Shown here: positions 9,220-18,454 of the stretch, piece after piece | Layout of the letters: each line of letters opens with the position of its first letter | How positions within the stretch are numbered: the stretch's first letter is position 1 | Origin: Ruminococcus flavefaciens 007c | Lineage (GTDB): Bacteria; Bacillota; Clostridia; Oscillospirales; Ruminococcaceae | Assembly (NCBI RefSeq): GCF_000571935.1 | Contig: NZ_ATAX01000036.1 | Span: forward strand, 1 to 64,000 | DNA length: 64,000 bases | Direction of reading: 5' to 3' | The notes under the pieces: model-generated | Told to the model about the DNA's origin: nothing | Databases searched by the model: none | The model's input: only the letters and a program-made list of their open reading frames with translations | Translations under genes and position numbers: made by a program

Positions 9220-9542
9220 GAGAATTTTGTGACTATTTTTTCTTTCACTTATTGGAATGATGAATTATTGTCCAAGCAAGATAATGAATCGCAAAGCTTA
9301 TTACAATAAAACGAAAAGATGCATATTTGATGACCATATGCCTCGGCTTATGAGCAAGGATATGTACAGCAAAATCAATAGCATTGAAGATTTCAGTCTT
9401 GTCAATCACAAGGAATATCCTGTTTCAGAGGAGCGGTAGAACGCTCTGAACGGGATTCATTCAAAACAGAATAAACAGATTGCTTGAATTATATAAGTAA
9501 TGACATGAAATCGGGGCTCGGCCCCGATTTTACTTGTTATGC
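9220..9542. other. Intergenic stretch ending in a strong bidirectional terminator
   Basis: A 60-codon frame at 9257-9439 has no ribosome binding site and unconvincing composition, so it is not called. A near-perfect hairpin AAATCGGGGC-TC-GGCCCCGATTTT at 9508-9532 terminates transcription from the left and possibly from the right. Confidence 0.6.
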
Positions 9543-9571
9543 TTGATTTATTCAATGAATTGTGGTATACT
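9543..9571 (+). promoter_or_regulatory. Promoter of the AAA-like ATPase gene
   Basis: TTGATT (9543-9548), 17 nt, TATACT (9566-9571), followed by AAGGAAGTGAG before ATG 9629. Confidence 0.65.
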
Positions 9572-9628
9572 GTTAACAGAAATTATACCACAGCAATTTT
9601 CTGGCACACAGTAAGGAAGTGAGAATAG

Positions 9629-11188
9629 ATGAGTAAATGCTTTAATATAACCGGCTCTTGTATACCTGAGCAGCATTATATGGTCGATATACATGATCGT
9701 CTTGAGAAAATCAGAGATATGATAGACAAGGGAGACTATTTTGTTATCAATCGTGGACGTCAGTACGGCAAGACAACTACCCTGAATGCACTTGAGACAT
9801 TCCTGACTCCAGAGTATCTGGTTATCAATCTGGATTTTCAACTGCTCAGCAATACTGATTTCAGTACTGAAGGGAGATTCGTATCTGCTTTTGCTCGTGA
9901 GATGTATAGGAATAATGCATTCAGAAGTGTTGTGAGCAACGATATAGTTGATGCTATCAAGCGTTTAAAAAACGATAATAAGAGCTTTGTACTTGCGGAT
10001 CTTTTTGATGTTTTCAGTGATGTATGCGCTGAGGCGGAAAAGCCTGTGGTTCTTATTATAGACGAGATCGATACAGCTGCAAATAATACAGTATTCATTG
10101 ACTTACTTGGTATGCTGCGTGGATATTATCTTCGCCGAAACAAGATAACCATATTCAAATCAGTTATACTTGCAGGTGTCAGGGACATTCGTAATCTAAA
10201 ACTGAAAATAAGAGAGGATTCCGAGCATCAGCATAATAGTCCCTGGAATATTGCTGTAGATTTTAATATTAACATGGCCCTTACCGCAGATGGAATAATC
10301 GGAATGCTTACGGATTATGAGAAGGATCATAATACAGGTATGGATGTCGCTTTGATCGCTCAGCTTATCTATGACTACACTTCCGGCTATCCTGTGCTTG
10401 TGTCTAATATTTGTAAATACCTGGATGAAGAAATCCACGAATGGACAGAGGAAGGCGTAATAAAGGCGGTAAACCGTATTCTTGCGGCGAATACTCCTCT
10501 GTTTGAATCTCTTATTAACAGGCTTGAAGATTATCCTGAGATGAAGAAAAGCCTATATCAGATACTTACTAAAGGCGAAAGATTCTCGTTTAATCCTGAT
10601 CATGAACCGACAAAGCTGCTTTTGATGTTTGGATTTGTGAAGGTTGAGGATGGAGCGGTAGTAATAGCCAACAGGATATTTGAGACGAGGCTGTATAATG
10701 ATATGCTTACCTCCGAGGAAATGAAGTCAACACCTATCTCAAAGGCTGGATTATTTGATAAGCCTGAGTTTGTGAAAAATGGCATTCTTAATGTTGAGCT
10801 TATCATCAGCCGATTCATAGATCACTTCCATGAGATTTACGGTGACAGCACTGAAAAGTTTATTGAAGAGGATGGCAGGAAGTGTTTCCTTGTATATCTC
10901 CGTCCCATAATTAACGGAGTAGGAAACTATTATATCGAAGCTCGTACACGTGACAACCGTCGTATGGACGTTGTTATCGACTATCTCGGCAAGAGGTATA
11001 TCGTGGAGCTTAAGATATGGCACGGTCAGAAGTATAATGAAGATGGCGAGAAGCAGCTTTCAGACTATCTTGATTCGTATAGATTAAAAACTGGATATAT
11101 GTTGACTTTCAACTTTAATAAGAATAAGGAAAATGGTATCAAAACTGTTAAATATGAAGATAAAACTTTGATTGAGGCTGTTGTATAA
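9629..11188 (+). CDS. AAA-like ATPase with C-terminal PD-(D/E)XK nuclease domain
   Basis: A 519-residue protein of the AAA-like/DUF1703 type, common in gut Bacteroidetes and Firmicutes and often scattered in many copies. A P-loop GRQYGKTT lies near residue 47 and a Walker B PVVLIIDEID near residue 145. The C-terminal 150 residues contain RRMDVVIDY...YIVELKIW, matching the D...ExK core of the restriction-like nuclease fold. There is no signal peptide. The gene stands alone between its own promoter and terminator, next to a tRNA-fragment scar. The biological role of this family is not established; a link to mobile elements or defence is plausible but only inferred. Confidence 0.8.
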   Translation: MSKCFNITGSCIPEQHYMVDIHDRLEKIRDMIDKGDYFVINRGRQYGKTTTLNALETFLTPEYLVINLDFQLLSNTDFSTEGRFVSAFAREMYRNNAFRSVVSNDIVDAIKRLKNDNKSFVLADLFDVFSDVCAEAEKPVVLIIDEIDTAANNTVFIDLLGMLRGYYLRRNKITIFKSVILAGVRDIRNLKLKIREDSEHQHNSPWNIAVDFNINMALTADGIIGMLTDYEKDHNTGMDVALIAQLIYDYTSGYPVLVSNICKYLDEEIHEWTEEGVIKAVNRILAANTPLFESLINRLEDYPEMKKSLYQILTKGERFSFNPDHEPTKLLLMFGFVKVEDGAVVIANRIFETRLYNDMLTSEEMKSTPISKAGLFDKPEFVKNGILNVELIISRFIDHFHEIYGDSTEKFIEEDGRKCFLVYLRPIINGVGNYYIEARTRDNRRMDVVIDYLGKRYIVELKIWHGQKYNEDGEKQLSDYLDSYRLKTGYMLTFNFNKNKENGIKTVKYEDKTLIEAVV

Positions 11189-11209
11189 AGCGTACTTGTT
11201 AAATGAAAA

Positions 11210-11236
11210 AGCCTCCGTAAAGGAGGCTTATAGAAA
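11210..11236 (+). terminator. Terminator of the AAA-like ATPase gene
   Basis: AGCCTCC-GTAA-GGAGGCT hairpin directly after the stop codon, followed by a weak AT-rich tail. Confidence 0.65.
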
Positions 11237-11251
11237 TAGAAAAATATCTTA

Positions 11252-11274
11252 TACATCAATTTGTACATCAATTT
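11252..11274. repeat. Direct repeat next to the tRNA scar
   Basis: TACATCAATTT occurs twice, separated by one base (11252-11262 and 11264-11274), 100 bp from the tRNA fragment. Short direct repeats beside an attachment core can be arm sites for a tyrosine recombinase; this is inference only. Confidence 0.35.
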
Positions 11275-11376
11275 TTGAGTTTTATACAGTGTTATTACGT
11301 ATCGTATAGTGCTGAAACTGGCTAAAAATGGACTGCGTGGTATTCCGTGATACTGTATGATATACTTAAAGTATAA

Positions 11377-11421
11377 CTCGTAACCCGAAGGTCGTTGGTT
11401 CAAATCCAGCCGCCGCAACCA
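11377..11421 (+). tRNA. 3' fragment of tRNA-Thr(CGT), likely attachment-site scar
   Basis: The sequence supplies an anticodon loop CTCGTAA (anticodon CGT at 11379-11381), the 3' anticodon-stem strand CCCGA, a variable loop, a complete T-arm (GTTGG-TTCAAAT-CCAGC), a 3' acceptor strand CGCCGCA, discriminator A and encoded CCA. The matching 5' half (a TGCGGCG acceptor, a D-arm and TCGGG) is absent upstream. This is not a working tRNA. It is what remains where an element that integrates into tRNA 3' ends has its distal junction. The tRNA-type terminator downstream suggests the original chromosome flank lies to the right and the element to the left. Confidence 0.7.
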
Positions 11422-11472
11422 TATTTAGACGTCACAATGGAGATATTAATCATTTGACGTCGGTGAAAAGCA

Positions 11473-11500
11473 TCCCTATTTATAGGGGCGTTTTTCTTTT
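11473..11500 (+). terminator. Terminator after the tRNA fragment
   Basis: CCCTAT-TT-ATAGGG followed by CGTTTTTCTTTTT, the expected layout for the end of a tRNA transcript. Confidence 0.7.
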
Positions 11501-11855
11501 TGTGCCTATATATGTAAGCGATATATGTTTCGCTAGTCTACTATTTATGCTTAAACAGTCCTAAGCGTACTGTTGTACTCATTTGCACTTCGCCTACCCT
11601 CACCCTTAACTCATACTTTCGCACCCATAACTCACCATAAATAAAAATCGGACAGCTAAGGCTGTCCGATTTTTGCTCATATCTTGAAGTGTTGTAGAGC
11701 TAAATCATTTAACTGTCGTTTTGCTTCGGTGAAGTCGCAATCTAAATTCAAGGTTTTTACGCTTATTTAGTTGCCACTCATTGAATAAGAGTGATCCGGC
11801 TGAGTGAAATTATCTGTTTTGGCATAAAGAAGTAGTCCGGAAACCTTCTTATGCT
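11500..11855. other. Intergenic stretch with bidirectional terminator
   Basis: A perfect hairpin AAAAATCGGACAGC-TAAG-GCTGTCCGATTTTT at 11643-11675 can terminate both strands and probably ends transcription of paralogue B on the minus strand. No gene is evident in the rest. Confidence 0.6.
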
Positions 11856-14450
11856 TTATGATTTGATCTCGCTACCGCCCCATTCAACGACTGTGAAGCC
11901 TTTTCTTTCAAAGGTCGATAATCTCTGCGGTTCGATATCAACTGCATCCTCCAACGGAACATATGTCATGAATATGCGGAGCATACTATCAGGTGTAGGC
12001 GTGATATTCAGTTTGGCAGAATCTGTATATATATCCCCCTGGAATGAAATGAGATTGTACTTGTTATGCTCCATAAGAGGCAGCCAGTAAACGATGAACT
12101 CGTTCATTTCATCTTCTGTCAATCCCATATATGTGAGCTTTTCCTTGAGGAAGCTTTCGGTATCACTGCCTGCAACGCAGAAGCCCTCAGAGAAGTCAAA
12201 TCTTGTACGGCAGTTTACAGCGTCCCAGAACAGATACTTATGATGCGTACCGTCAGCCTTGTTCAGAAGAGAACCGTCGGGGGAAGCAGTAACGTCCCAG
12301 CCGTTATTATATCTTGGATAGGTCGTTGAGAGATCGGCTTCTGTAAGCTCCAGCTCAACATGAACATCGGTCTCCTCTTCGGGATATAGGTAAATTACAG
12401 GCTTTTTTGCTGCTCCATCAAAAAAGATTACTGGTTTGCCGTCCGCACCTATTGTATTGATCCAGCCATACTGCCCGTTATATTCTGTAAACAGCCATTC
12501 ATTGTTGTCTTTCTTTATGCCTTTCTCAAACAGGCGTGTATTCGCTGGAATTGAGGCGACGGTGCTGTAACTTTCATCGGGACCGAGGTAAAGCTTGAGG
12601 CCGTCCTCCTGAACATAGAATGAAATACCGTACTCGAAATGCTCATCAGGCTCAACATAATTGGAATACTTTTCTTTCAGATTTCTCAGTTTTGTTATGA
12701 CACTTGGCGTTCTGTCTGAAACTGCCTTTTTCTGAGAACCGTCGGAATAGCTGACTTCGAGCACGAACTCGATCTCGCTCCATTCAGGTCCGTCGTGATT
12801 ATTCATGTTTCGGATCATGCTGTCATAGTCCATAGCCATTATCTCACGATATTCCTGTTCTGAGATCTTGTAGACCATATGTTTAGGATTCTGATCATAT
12901 GTCAGGTCCTGATAAGACAGAAAATATTTTTCGCCTTCGCAGTACACTTTATATATAATCATTGCTCCTACGACTCCGCCGGATTCTCTGACGCTGACCT
13001 CAACAGGCAGGTTTATTGATTTAAGAAGTGCTTTTCTCATAAGAACAAGATCAAATATATCGAGATTGTTATCCCGGCAGAAATCCGCAGTTTCCCAGTT
13101 GGCAAGATGTGTGTCCGGAACTGCAAGCAGCCATTTCTGAAGCAGTACCACATCTGCAACATTGAATTCACCGTCATTGTTTATGTCACCTGTGGGATTG
13201 AATTTCAGCTTGAAAATAATATCAGCGGAGCCATTATCATATCGCGTTACAGTCATGCAGTTTTCAGGTAGAATCGTTCCGCTGTAATAGCCCGGCCGCT
13301 TTTCGTCATCAATAAATGAGTAGCCATCAGGCAGACCTCTTTCCTCTAAACCAAATGAAAAATTTTTGGAATCAGAGAAACCGCCGAGAGCGTCAGACAC
13401 AATCGCAGGGTTAGTCTCCATTACAAGAATGGGACCTGTGGACGATTCGCCATTGCTAATATTAGTCCAAATATATGGCGTTTGTTCTTCTGATAGGATG
13501 ATTTGCTCACCTGAATCAAAGTCAACGAGAGTCGCTCTCATCTGACCGGGAAGAAGAATTGTCTGTGCATCATCAAGAACAACACAGTCCGCGGTCAGAG
13601 TATAGGTCGTTTGCTCCTCCGGATTAGGTCTGGCGCTGGACGTGCGAGTCCAGGAGATCTTCTCGTATCCGTCTTTCACAGCCTGATATACATATATTTT
13701 ATCAACAGAACCGTCGTCGTACAGGTCAGGAACCTGCATCGTACAGTCGGACGACAGTAGATTCTTGATGTTCTCATATTTATTGGTGCTTGCGGGTTCC
13801 CATTTGTCACCCAACTGGGCGACTGCCATCGTACAGAACACCAAATAGTTATCCTTTACGGAAACTTCGCCGTTCAGCTTTGTATATTCGTTGTATTCCG
13901 TCTTACTGTCGGGAAGCCAGCTGAAAATATCAGTTTCGGTGATATTAAGGCTCTTATCAAGTGTAAATGTGTATTCAGCAATTGCCGGAGGTTCCCAATT
14001 ATCACCGGTTTCCTTTTCTGATGGCTTGACCTGTACATGGGGATCAGCGACCGTCAGGACAATATCTCCCTGTTTCAAAGGCTGATAGACAAACACATCA
14101 AAGCAGGTCTCGGTATATTCATAGGTATAGATTCCGTGCTTTAGCTCTTGTCCCATGCCTTCTGTTGCGCGCAGTTCAAAGCCATATGTATCTTCACTGG
14201 CACCTTTTCTGGCACGGTCAGGACAAACAATACAGATAAGTCCATTGTCTATATGTGTAGCTCCATATGTGTTGCGGAACTCTACAGCCGAGTCAAAATC
14301 GTCCGGTATCCAGTCGGGAAGTGCGGCAACAGCATCTGTTTCCTTTGCAAATACAGTGGATGCATTAAGTAAAACAGGTCTATTCAGCGAAATAGGAGCG
14401 ATTGCGGTCGTGACTGTAAGGATTGCGGCAGTAAGCCTTGAGAATTTCAT
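11856..14450 (-). CDS. Secreted dockerin protein, paralogue B
   Basis: 864 residues from ATG 14450 (an in-frame GTG at 14459 overlaps the GGTAGGTG ribosome binding site). Signal peptide 1-38. An N-terminal domain has DWIPDDFDSAVEFRNTYG and GLICIVCP. A second has WLPDS..EY and [10 protein letters not shown] module MRATLVDFDSGEQI follows. The dockerin at about 418-482 has two repeats ([20 protein letters not shown] and DNNLDIFDLVLMRKALL). An SH3-like domain at about 610-665 (LKLYLGPDESY...YGWI) leads into a C-terminal domain from [11 protein letters not shown] (about 681) to [11 protein letters not shown]. It is exported and probably carried on a cohesin. The C-terminal domain occurs in all three paralogues and its function is not known to me. 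Confidence 0.88.
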   Translation of the reverse strand: MKFSRLTAAILTVTTAIAPISLNRPVLLNASTVFAKETDAVAALPDWIPDDFDSAVEFRNTYGATHIDNGLICIVCPDRARKGASEDTYGFELRATEGMGQELKHGIYTYEYTETCFDVFVYQPLKQGDIVLTVADPHVQVKPSEKETGDNWEPPAIAEYTFTLDKSLNITETDIFSWLPDSKTEYNEYTKLNGEVSVKDNYLVFCTMAVAQLGDKWEPASTNKYENIKNLLSSDCTMQVPDLYDDGSVDKIYVYQAVKDGYEKISWTRTSSARPNPEEQTTYTLTADCVVLDDAQTILLPGQMRATLVDFDSGEQIILSEEQTPYIWTNISNGESSTGPILVMETNPAIVSDALGGFSDSKNFSFGLEERGLPDGYSFIDDEKRPGYYSGTILPENCMTVTRYDNGSADIIFKLKFNPTGDINNDGEFNVADVVLLQKWLLAVPDTHLANWETADFCRDNNLDIFDLVLMRKALLKSINLPVEVSVRESGGVVGAMIIYKVYCEGEKYFLSYQDLTYDQNPKHMVYKISEQEYREIMAMDYDSMIRNMNNHDGPEWSEIEFVLEVSYSDGSQKKAVSDRTPSVITKLRNLKEKYSNYVEPDEHFEYGISFYVQEDGLKLYLGPDESYSTVASIPANTRLFEKGIKKDNNEWLFTEYNGQYGWINTIGADGKPVIFFDGAAKKPVIYLYPEEETDVHVELELTEADLSTTYPRYNNGWDVTASPDGSLLNKADGTHHKYLFWDAVNCRTRFDFSEGFCVAGSDTESFLKEKLTYMGLTEDEMNEFIVYWLPLMEHNKYNLISFQGDIYTDSAKLNITPTPDSMLRIFMTYVPLEDAVDIEPQRLSTFERKGFTVVEWGGSEIKS

Positions 14451-14500
14451 ATAATTCACCTACCATTCTTCAGATTGAAAGCATATAACTGCTTAAATTC

Positions 14501-14528
14501 ATTATATAACGATATCTTCTGAATTCAA
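14501..14528 (-). promoter_or_regulatory. Promoter of paralogue B
   Basis: Minus-strand TTGAAT (14523-14528), 16 nt, TATAAT (14501-14506). The surrounding 170 bp matches the region upstream of paralogue A, including the stretch TGTGCGGCTGAAAT at about 14585. Confidence 0.7.
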
Positions 14529-14700
14529 GAAATAATCGCATTATAATGTTTATATCTGATTTAACGTATGAGAATAGTGAATTGTGCGGCTGAAATAGTA
14601 AACTTTTTATGAACATATATACTTAAAATGGATTGGCAGCTAATCTGCCATTAAAGTATATACAATTTTAATGTTGTTTACTCTTTACTGCTGATAGATA

Positions 14701-14729
14701 TTGTAAATGCTTTTGTGGTGTGTTATAAT
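14701..14729 (+). promoter_or_regulatory. Extended -10 promoter of the 14867-16429 gene
   Basis: TTGTAA, 17 nt, TATAAT (14724-14729) with TGTGT in front of the -10. The same arrangement recurs at 29381, 40705, 41686 and 45315. It leaves a leader of about 130 nt before ATG 14867. Confidence 0.65.
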
Positions 14730-14866
14730 TGGAATATCAAGATGACAGCACAGATTATGACTGAAATTAATGCTATTATAGGAATATGTAAATACCGTAG
14801 AATACTATTTGGAATTTTATTAATGTGGAATACCACTATGAGATTTAAAGAGGGTGACAAGGAATT

Positions 14867-16429
14867 ATGGCCACGTTCGTTCTACTATTGGTTTGTATCA
14901 TATTCAGCTATGCAGGTGTAGCTATAAAAGGTATGTACAGACCTGCCAAGAGACTTGAAGATCTTCTTTTGACAGCGTTTTTACTGCTCACATTGACCTC
15001 ACAGCTGGCAACGATATATTTTACCGCCCAAATATTGCCGTTTTTCTCTATGATAGAAATAATGGCCTTTGACTACTACTGGTTTATTTTTGCACCATAT
15101 TATCCACATAGTGACCCTGCCGGAAATGGTATGGCGAGGGCTTTCCGCAGTATTTTTAATACGGCAGGGTCTGTTCTTTACGGAGTGATATCTTTTTTTC
15201 TCATAAAGTTTTGGGCATATAGTACTCGGCAGACCGGTTTGCATATTGTTTTGATTCTGGCAGCGTGTATCGGCCTTAAAAATCTTTTTAATAACAGAAA
15301 GTCGTTTCTGTCAGGCGATTCTTTTGAAGAATCTGCAAGATGGATAAAAATGAGCAAAGAAGATTACAGAAAAACCCTGTTTAGAGCAGGTATGCTTGAA
15401 AAGATCGACTCATGGGAAGCAAAGGAACTTGATGCAAGCCCAGAAGAACTAAAGCATTGGGATGTCTACGGATGCAAAAGTATTGAAGTCAGAACGCATG
15501 GGAAGCTTAACTGTTTATTACTGGAGGGTAGCTTTGAATTTCCTACCGAAACAGCCGATTTAAACCCGTCTGGATTAATGTGTGGCTGCCTCGGATATAC
15601 AGATGAAGTAGATGCAAATGATACCCCATTTTTTGTTCCCCAATATGTGAAACTGGCTTGGCATGATCTTTCTGACGGAAATACTTACAGGGTATATACT
15701 TCATTACCCAAGGAACTTGACCACTATTTCGATGATACTGAGCGTTTCTGGCTTGATGATATTGAATTCCGTATCATGCCAAGAGGGAAGGTTCTGATGT
15801 TTCATAATATGCGTAATCAGATACATAATATCATGGTTGATTACCCTTTGCAGGGTGAAGTGACAAACAATTACGTGCAGGAAATTACTGATCTAATTTC
15901 AGAATACCAAATCGATGTAAATGAGAACAAAGTAATAAAAACACCTTCTCTTGATACGATTAATGATTATCTGAAGCGTTTCAGATATCGTTTGGTATTC
16001 TGCACTGAAAACGACAGCTTGAAAATCACAAAGACTATCTGTAATTTCTTCAACGGAGAAAAGATCTTATCCGACGGCGTGTGGAAAGAGAATATGGAAC
16101 CTGCGCGAATTAAAGATGTTTTCATAAGATTTGAGAGTGAACAGTACAGATATGCTGCTTTTATTTACTTTAACGAGTATGAAGTTTTAGTGACTTTTTG
16201 TGAGGCTTATAATAAATGCGATGAATCTCTGCAAGGAGAGTTTATTATACAAGTAGGGACATTAGAAAACGATTTTTCAGTTGCCTTAAAGCTTGGCGAA
16301 AAATGCTATTATCTGAAAGCAACTGAGATAAGGCTTTATAAAACTAATGCAGACGACGCAGGTAAGCTCGTGTTAAAAAACTATAAAGGCAATCATAAAA
16401 ACCTGTTACAGGGGCTTGAAGTACAGTAA
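14867..16429 (+). CDS. Membrane protein with large soluble C-terminal region, unknown
   Basis: 520 residues; ATG 14867 follows AAGGA. The first 150 residues contain about four hydrophobic segments (MATFVLLLVCIIFSYAG, LLLTAFLLLTLTSQL, VLYGVISFFLIKFW, IVLILAACIGL). The remaining 370 are soluble and rich in aromatic and acidic residues, with no motif that I recognise. It is followed 50 bp downstream by the U32-like gene on the same strand. An overlapping frame at 14715-14921 is out of phase and lacks a ribosome binding site. Confidence 0.6.
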   Translation: MATFVLLLVCIIFSYAGVAIKGMYRPAKRLEDLLLTAFLLLTLTSQLATIYFTAQILPFFSMIEIMAFDYYWFIFAPYYPHSDPAGNGMARAFRSIFNTAGSVLYGVISFFLIKFWAYSTRQTGLHIVLILAACIGLKNLFNNRKSFLSGDSFEESARWIKMSKEDYRKTLFRAGMLEKIDSWEAKELDASPEELKHWDVYGCKSIEVRTHGKLNCLLLEGSFEFPTETADLNPSGLMCGCLGYTDEVDANDTPFFVPQYVKLAWHDLSDGNTYRVYTSLPKELDHYFDDTERFWLDDIEFRIMPRGKVLMFHNMRNQIHNIMVDYPLQGEVTNNYVQEITDLISEYQIDVNENKVIKTPSLDTINDYLKRFRYRLVFCTENDSLKITKTICNFFNGEKILSDGVWKENMEPARIKDVFIRFESEQYRYAAFIYFNEYEVLVTFCEAYNKCDESLQGEFIIQVGTLENDFSVALKLGEKCYYLKATEIRLYKTNADDAGKLVLKNYKGNHKNLLQGLEVQ

Positions 16430-16478
16430 ATATATGCGGTTTGATGGTCCAAAAATAAAGAAAATGGTAGGATAACAT

Positions 16479-17390
16479 ATGGAAAACACGGCAAATAATA
16501 AAGCATATTTTCATCTTCCGGGGCTGTTTGAGTTATATGACTTGTATAGTGTGTTTCTGCCGCTGTATCGTGAGCACCGGGAATATTTCTACGACTGGTG
16601 CGAAATAGCATCTGTCTATGGCGCTCCTGCCGACTGTATCTGGGGCGGCGGACGTGCCGGATTTGGTGAATGTGAAGTTGAAGATGTACTCGCACTTATG
16701 AATAAATACGGTATTTCTTCAAGGCTCACTTTCAGCAATTCGCTTTTAAAATCTGAGCATCTCACCGACAGGAAATGTAATGCCCTGTGTGAGCTTTTCG
16801 CAGTTAGCAAAGGTGTACAGAATGGTGTGATAATCCACTCAGATCTTCTGCTTGAACATATCAAGAATCATTATCCCAACTTTTATTTCGTTTCCTCGAC
16901 TACAAAGGTTCAGACTGATTTTGAGCAGTTTATAAAGGAAACAGATTGGAGTGTTTTTAAATATGTTGTTCCTGATTTCAGACTGAATAAGCTGTACGAT
17001 AAACTTGATACACTCTCGCAGGTCCAGAAAGATAAAGTGGAATTTCTGTGCAATGAATGCTGCTCGTTTTACTGTAAAGACAGAAAAGCGTGCTATGAAA
17101 ATGTTAGTCGGAAAAATCTCGGAGAAAACTGTCCCGACCACATCTGTACTGCACCTGATGCCAGGGACGGATATCGTTTTTCAAAGGCAATGAAAAATCC
17201 CGGATTTATCAGTATCAACGACATCATCAGCACCTATCTGCCCCTCGGTTTTTCTAATTTCAAGATAGAAGGCAGAGGACTCGGAAGTGCGGTCAATCTC
17301 GAATTTCTGCTTTATTATCTCACAAAGCCGGAATATCAGCTTACTGTCCGTGAAGAGATCTATCTCGACAACATGCTGGATCTTTTCTGA
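16479..17390 (+). CDS. U32-peptidase-like TIM-barrel protein
   Basis: 303 residues from ATG 16479. A central VEFLCNECCSFYCKDRKACY and a later FKIEGRGLGS match the two most recognisable signatures of the peptidase U32/collagenase-like superfamily (a Cys-rich N.C...C..R segment and the KIEGR motif). That superfamily includes RlhA and UbiU/V-type Fe-S proteins, and many members are not proteases. The Cys residues could ligate an Fe-S cluster. The usual YegQ-like length is about 330-450, so this is a short member without a C-terminal extension. It precedes a zinc-ribbon protein with an AAGGAGG site. The substrate is unknown. Confidence 0.6.
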   Translation: MENTANNKAYFHLPGLFELYDLYSVFLPLYREHREYFYDWCEIASVYGAPADCIWGGGRAGFGECEVEDVLALMNKYGISSRLTFSNSLLKSEHLTDRKCNALCELFAVSKGVQNGVIIHSDLLLEHIKNHYPNFYFVSSTTKVQTDFEQFIKETDWSVFKYVVPDFRLNKLYDKLDTLSQVQKDKVEFLCNECCSFYCKDRKACYENVSRKNLGENCPDHICTAPDARDGYRFSKAMKNPGFISINDIISTYLPLGFSNFKIEGRGLGSAVNLEFLLYYLTKPEYQLTVREEIYLDNMLDLF

Positions 17391-17406
17391 ATAAGGAGGC
17401 TTTAAA

Positions 17407-17685
17407 ATGCTTGACCATGAGAAACTTCATGCTTTATCATTTGAAAATGAGGAACTTGTTAAGAAATCAAACACTTGTGATTGCTTTTACTGTGGTAGGA
17501 TATTCAATTCCACTGAAGTAATTGATTGGTGTGAAGATGTAAATGCGAGAACTGCGATCTGTCCTTACTGTCATATTGATTCGGTTCTTCAAGAGTCACA
17601 TGACGGATCTTATGAGCTAAATAAGGATTTGTTATTTGAAATGAATCAAAGATGGTTTGGCGGTCACGGTTTTGTATCAGATTGA
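17407..17685 (+). CDS. Small zinc-ribbon protein
   Basis: 92 residues, ATG 17407 with AAGGAGG upstream, 16 nt after the U32-like gene. CFYCG near residue 26 and CPYC near residue 56 form a four-cysteine ribbon likely to hold Zn2+. The C-terminus has RWFGGHGFVSD. Similar short proteins occur as stand-alone cytoplasmic proteins; the function is not known. Confidence 0.65.
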   Translation: MLDHEKLHALSFENEELVKKSNTCDCFYCGRIFNSTEVIDWCEDVNARTAICPYCHIDSVLQESHDGSYELNKDLLFEMNQRWFGGHGFVSD

Positions 17686-17733
17686 CTTGCGAGTCTGATT
17701 CAATAATATCTAATGTTGGAAACAGGTGATAAT

Positions 17734-18108
17734 ATGTTTGATTATAAGGATATAAAAGGCATAGATATTCTTAGGGAAAAACTCCCGGCAGAGCTTCAGA
17801 ACTGGTATTGTTTCGGAAACATAGTGGAACTTAATTATTGTTCAAAGGATATAGATGAATTTTACTGCGATTATACCAATAAAATCACTTTACTGCTTAC
17901 AGATAATTCTCGACAGTATCAAATAGAGCTTTCCTTATATAACATAAGAGGAAATCTTAATTTTGATATGATGAATGGACTATACAGTGGCTTTATGATA
18001 GAGGAATTTTCAAACTCAGGAAGCGATACTAAATTTCATCTATATTCAGATGAACAGGATATTACTTTTAATTTGTATTGTGAAAAAATCAGGGTTGAAC
18101 TGTTGTAA
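17734..18108 (+). CDS. Hypothetical protein, 124 residues
   Basis: ATG 17734 is taken because AGGTGAT lies just upstream; an earlier in-frame ATG at 17713 has no ribosome binding site. The product (MFDYKDIKGIDILREKL...) is acidic and probably beta-rich (ITLLLTDNSRQYQIELSLYN), with no signal peptide or membrane segment. The size and composition resemble immunity or accessory proteins, but no motif supports that. Confidence 0.5.
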   Translation: MFDYKDIKGIDILREKLPAELQNWYCFGNIVELNYCSKDIDEFYCDYTNKITLLLTDNSRQYQIELSLYNIRGNLNFDMMNGLYSGFMIEEFSNSGSDTKFHLYSDEQDITFNLYCEKIRVELL

Positions 18109-18454
18109 ATATAAGCATAGCTATCTATCCTCTTCGGGGGATAAATGGTTGGATATTGCTCAGCCACATTTTATCTATCCTGCTTTATGGTTCAGGTACT
18201 GATAACAGGTTTTAAATGAAGAAGCATTTATATGACTTACTATATCCCGGAATAGCATAAATAATGTAATTCATAATGCAGTTATCTCGCATGATAAAAA
18301 ATCTATGAGAATTGTAAATATTGGAATATGGTAATTGTTGATTGTACTGTGCAGAATAAATCTGTAAATTCAGCTTACGCTCTGCATCATGAATATATAT
18401 ACAAAGATATCCGCCTGCAGGCGGATATCTTATTTGTGCTATATCTGATATTTT
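18109..18454. other. Intergenic stretch, no gene seen
   Basis: Contains an imperfect repeat (CTATCTATCCT at 18120 and a similar stretch at 18172) and, at its end, the palindromic terminator of paralogue C. No frame with a ribosome binding site is present. Confidence 0.4.
18404..18436 (-). terminator. Palindromic terminator of paralogue C
   Basis: A perfect 28-bp palindrome centred on CTGCAG (18404-18431), with the half-site AAGATATCCGCCTG. It lies 23 bp downstream of the stop at 18455 and can fold as a stem with almost no loop on either strand. Confidence 0.6.

Noticed and set aside
9257..9439. 60-codon plus-strand frame
   Set aside because: No ribosome binding site, no protein-like pattern and a competing frame across the same bases; described only as intergenic.
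11065..11418. 117-codon minus-strand frame starting MRRLDLNQRPSGYE
   Set aside because: It is the reverse translation of the tRNA-Thr fragment and neighbouring repeats, a frequent false annotation.
14715..14921. 68-codon frame overlapping the start of the 14867 gene
   Set aside because: Starts within the promoter region, no ribosome binding site, out of frame with the real gene.
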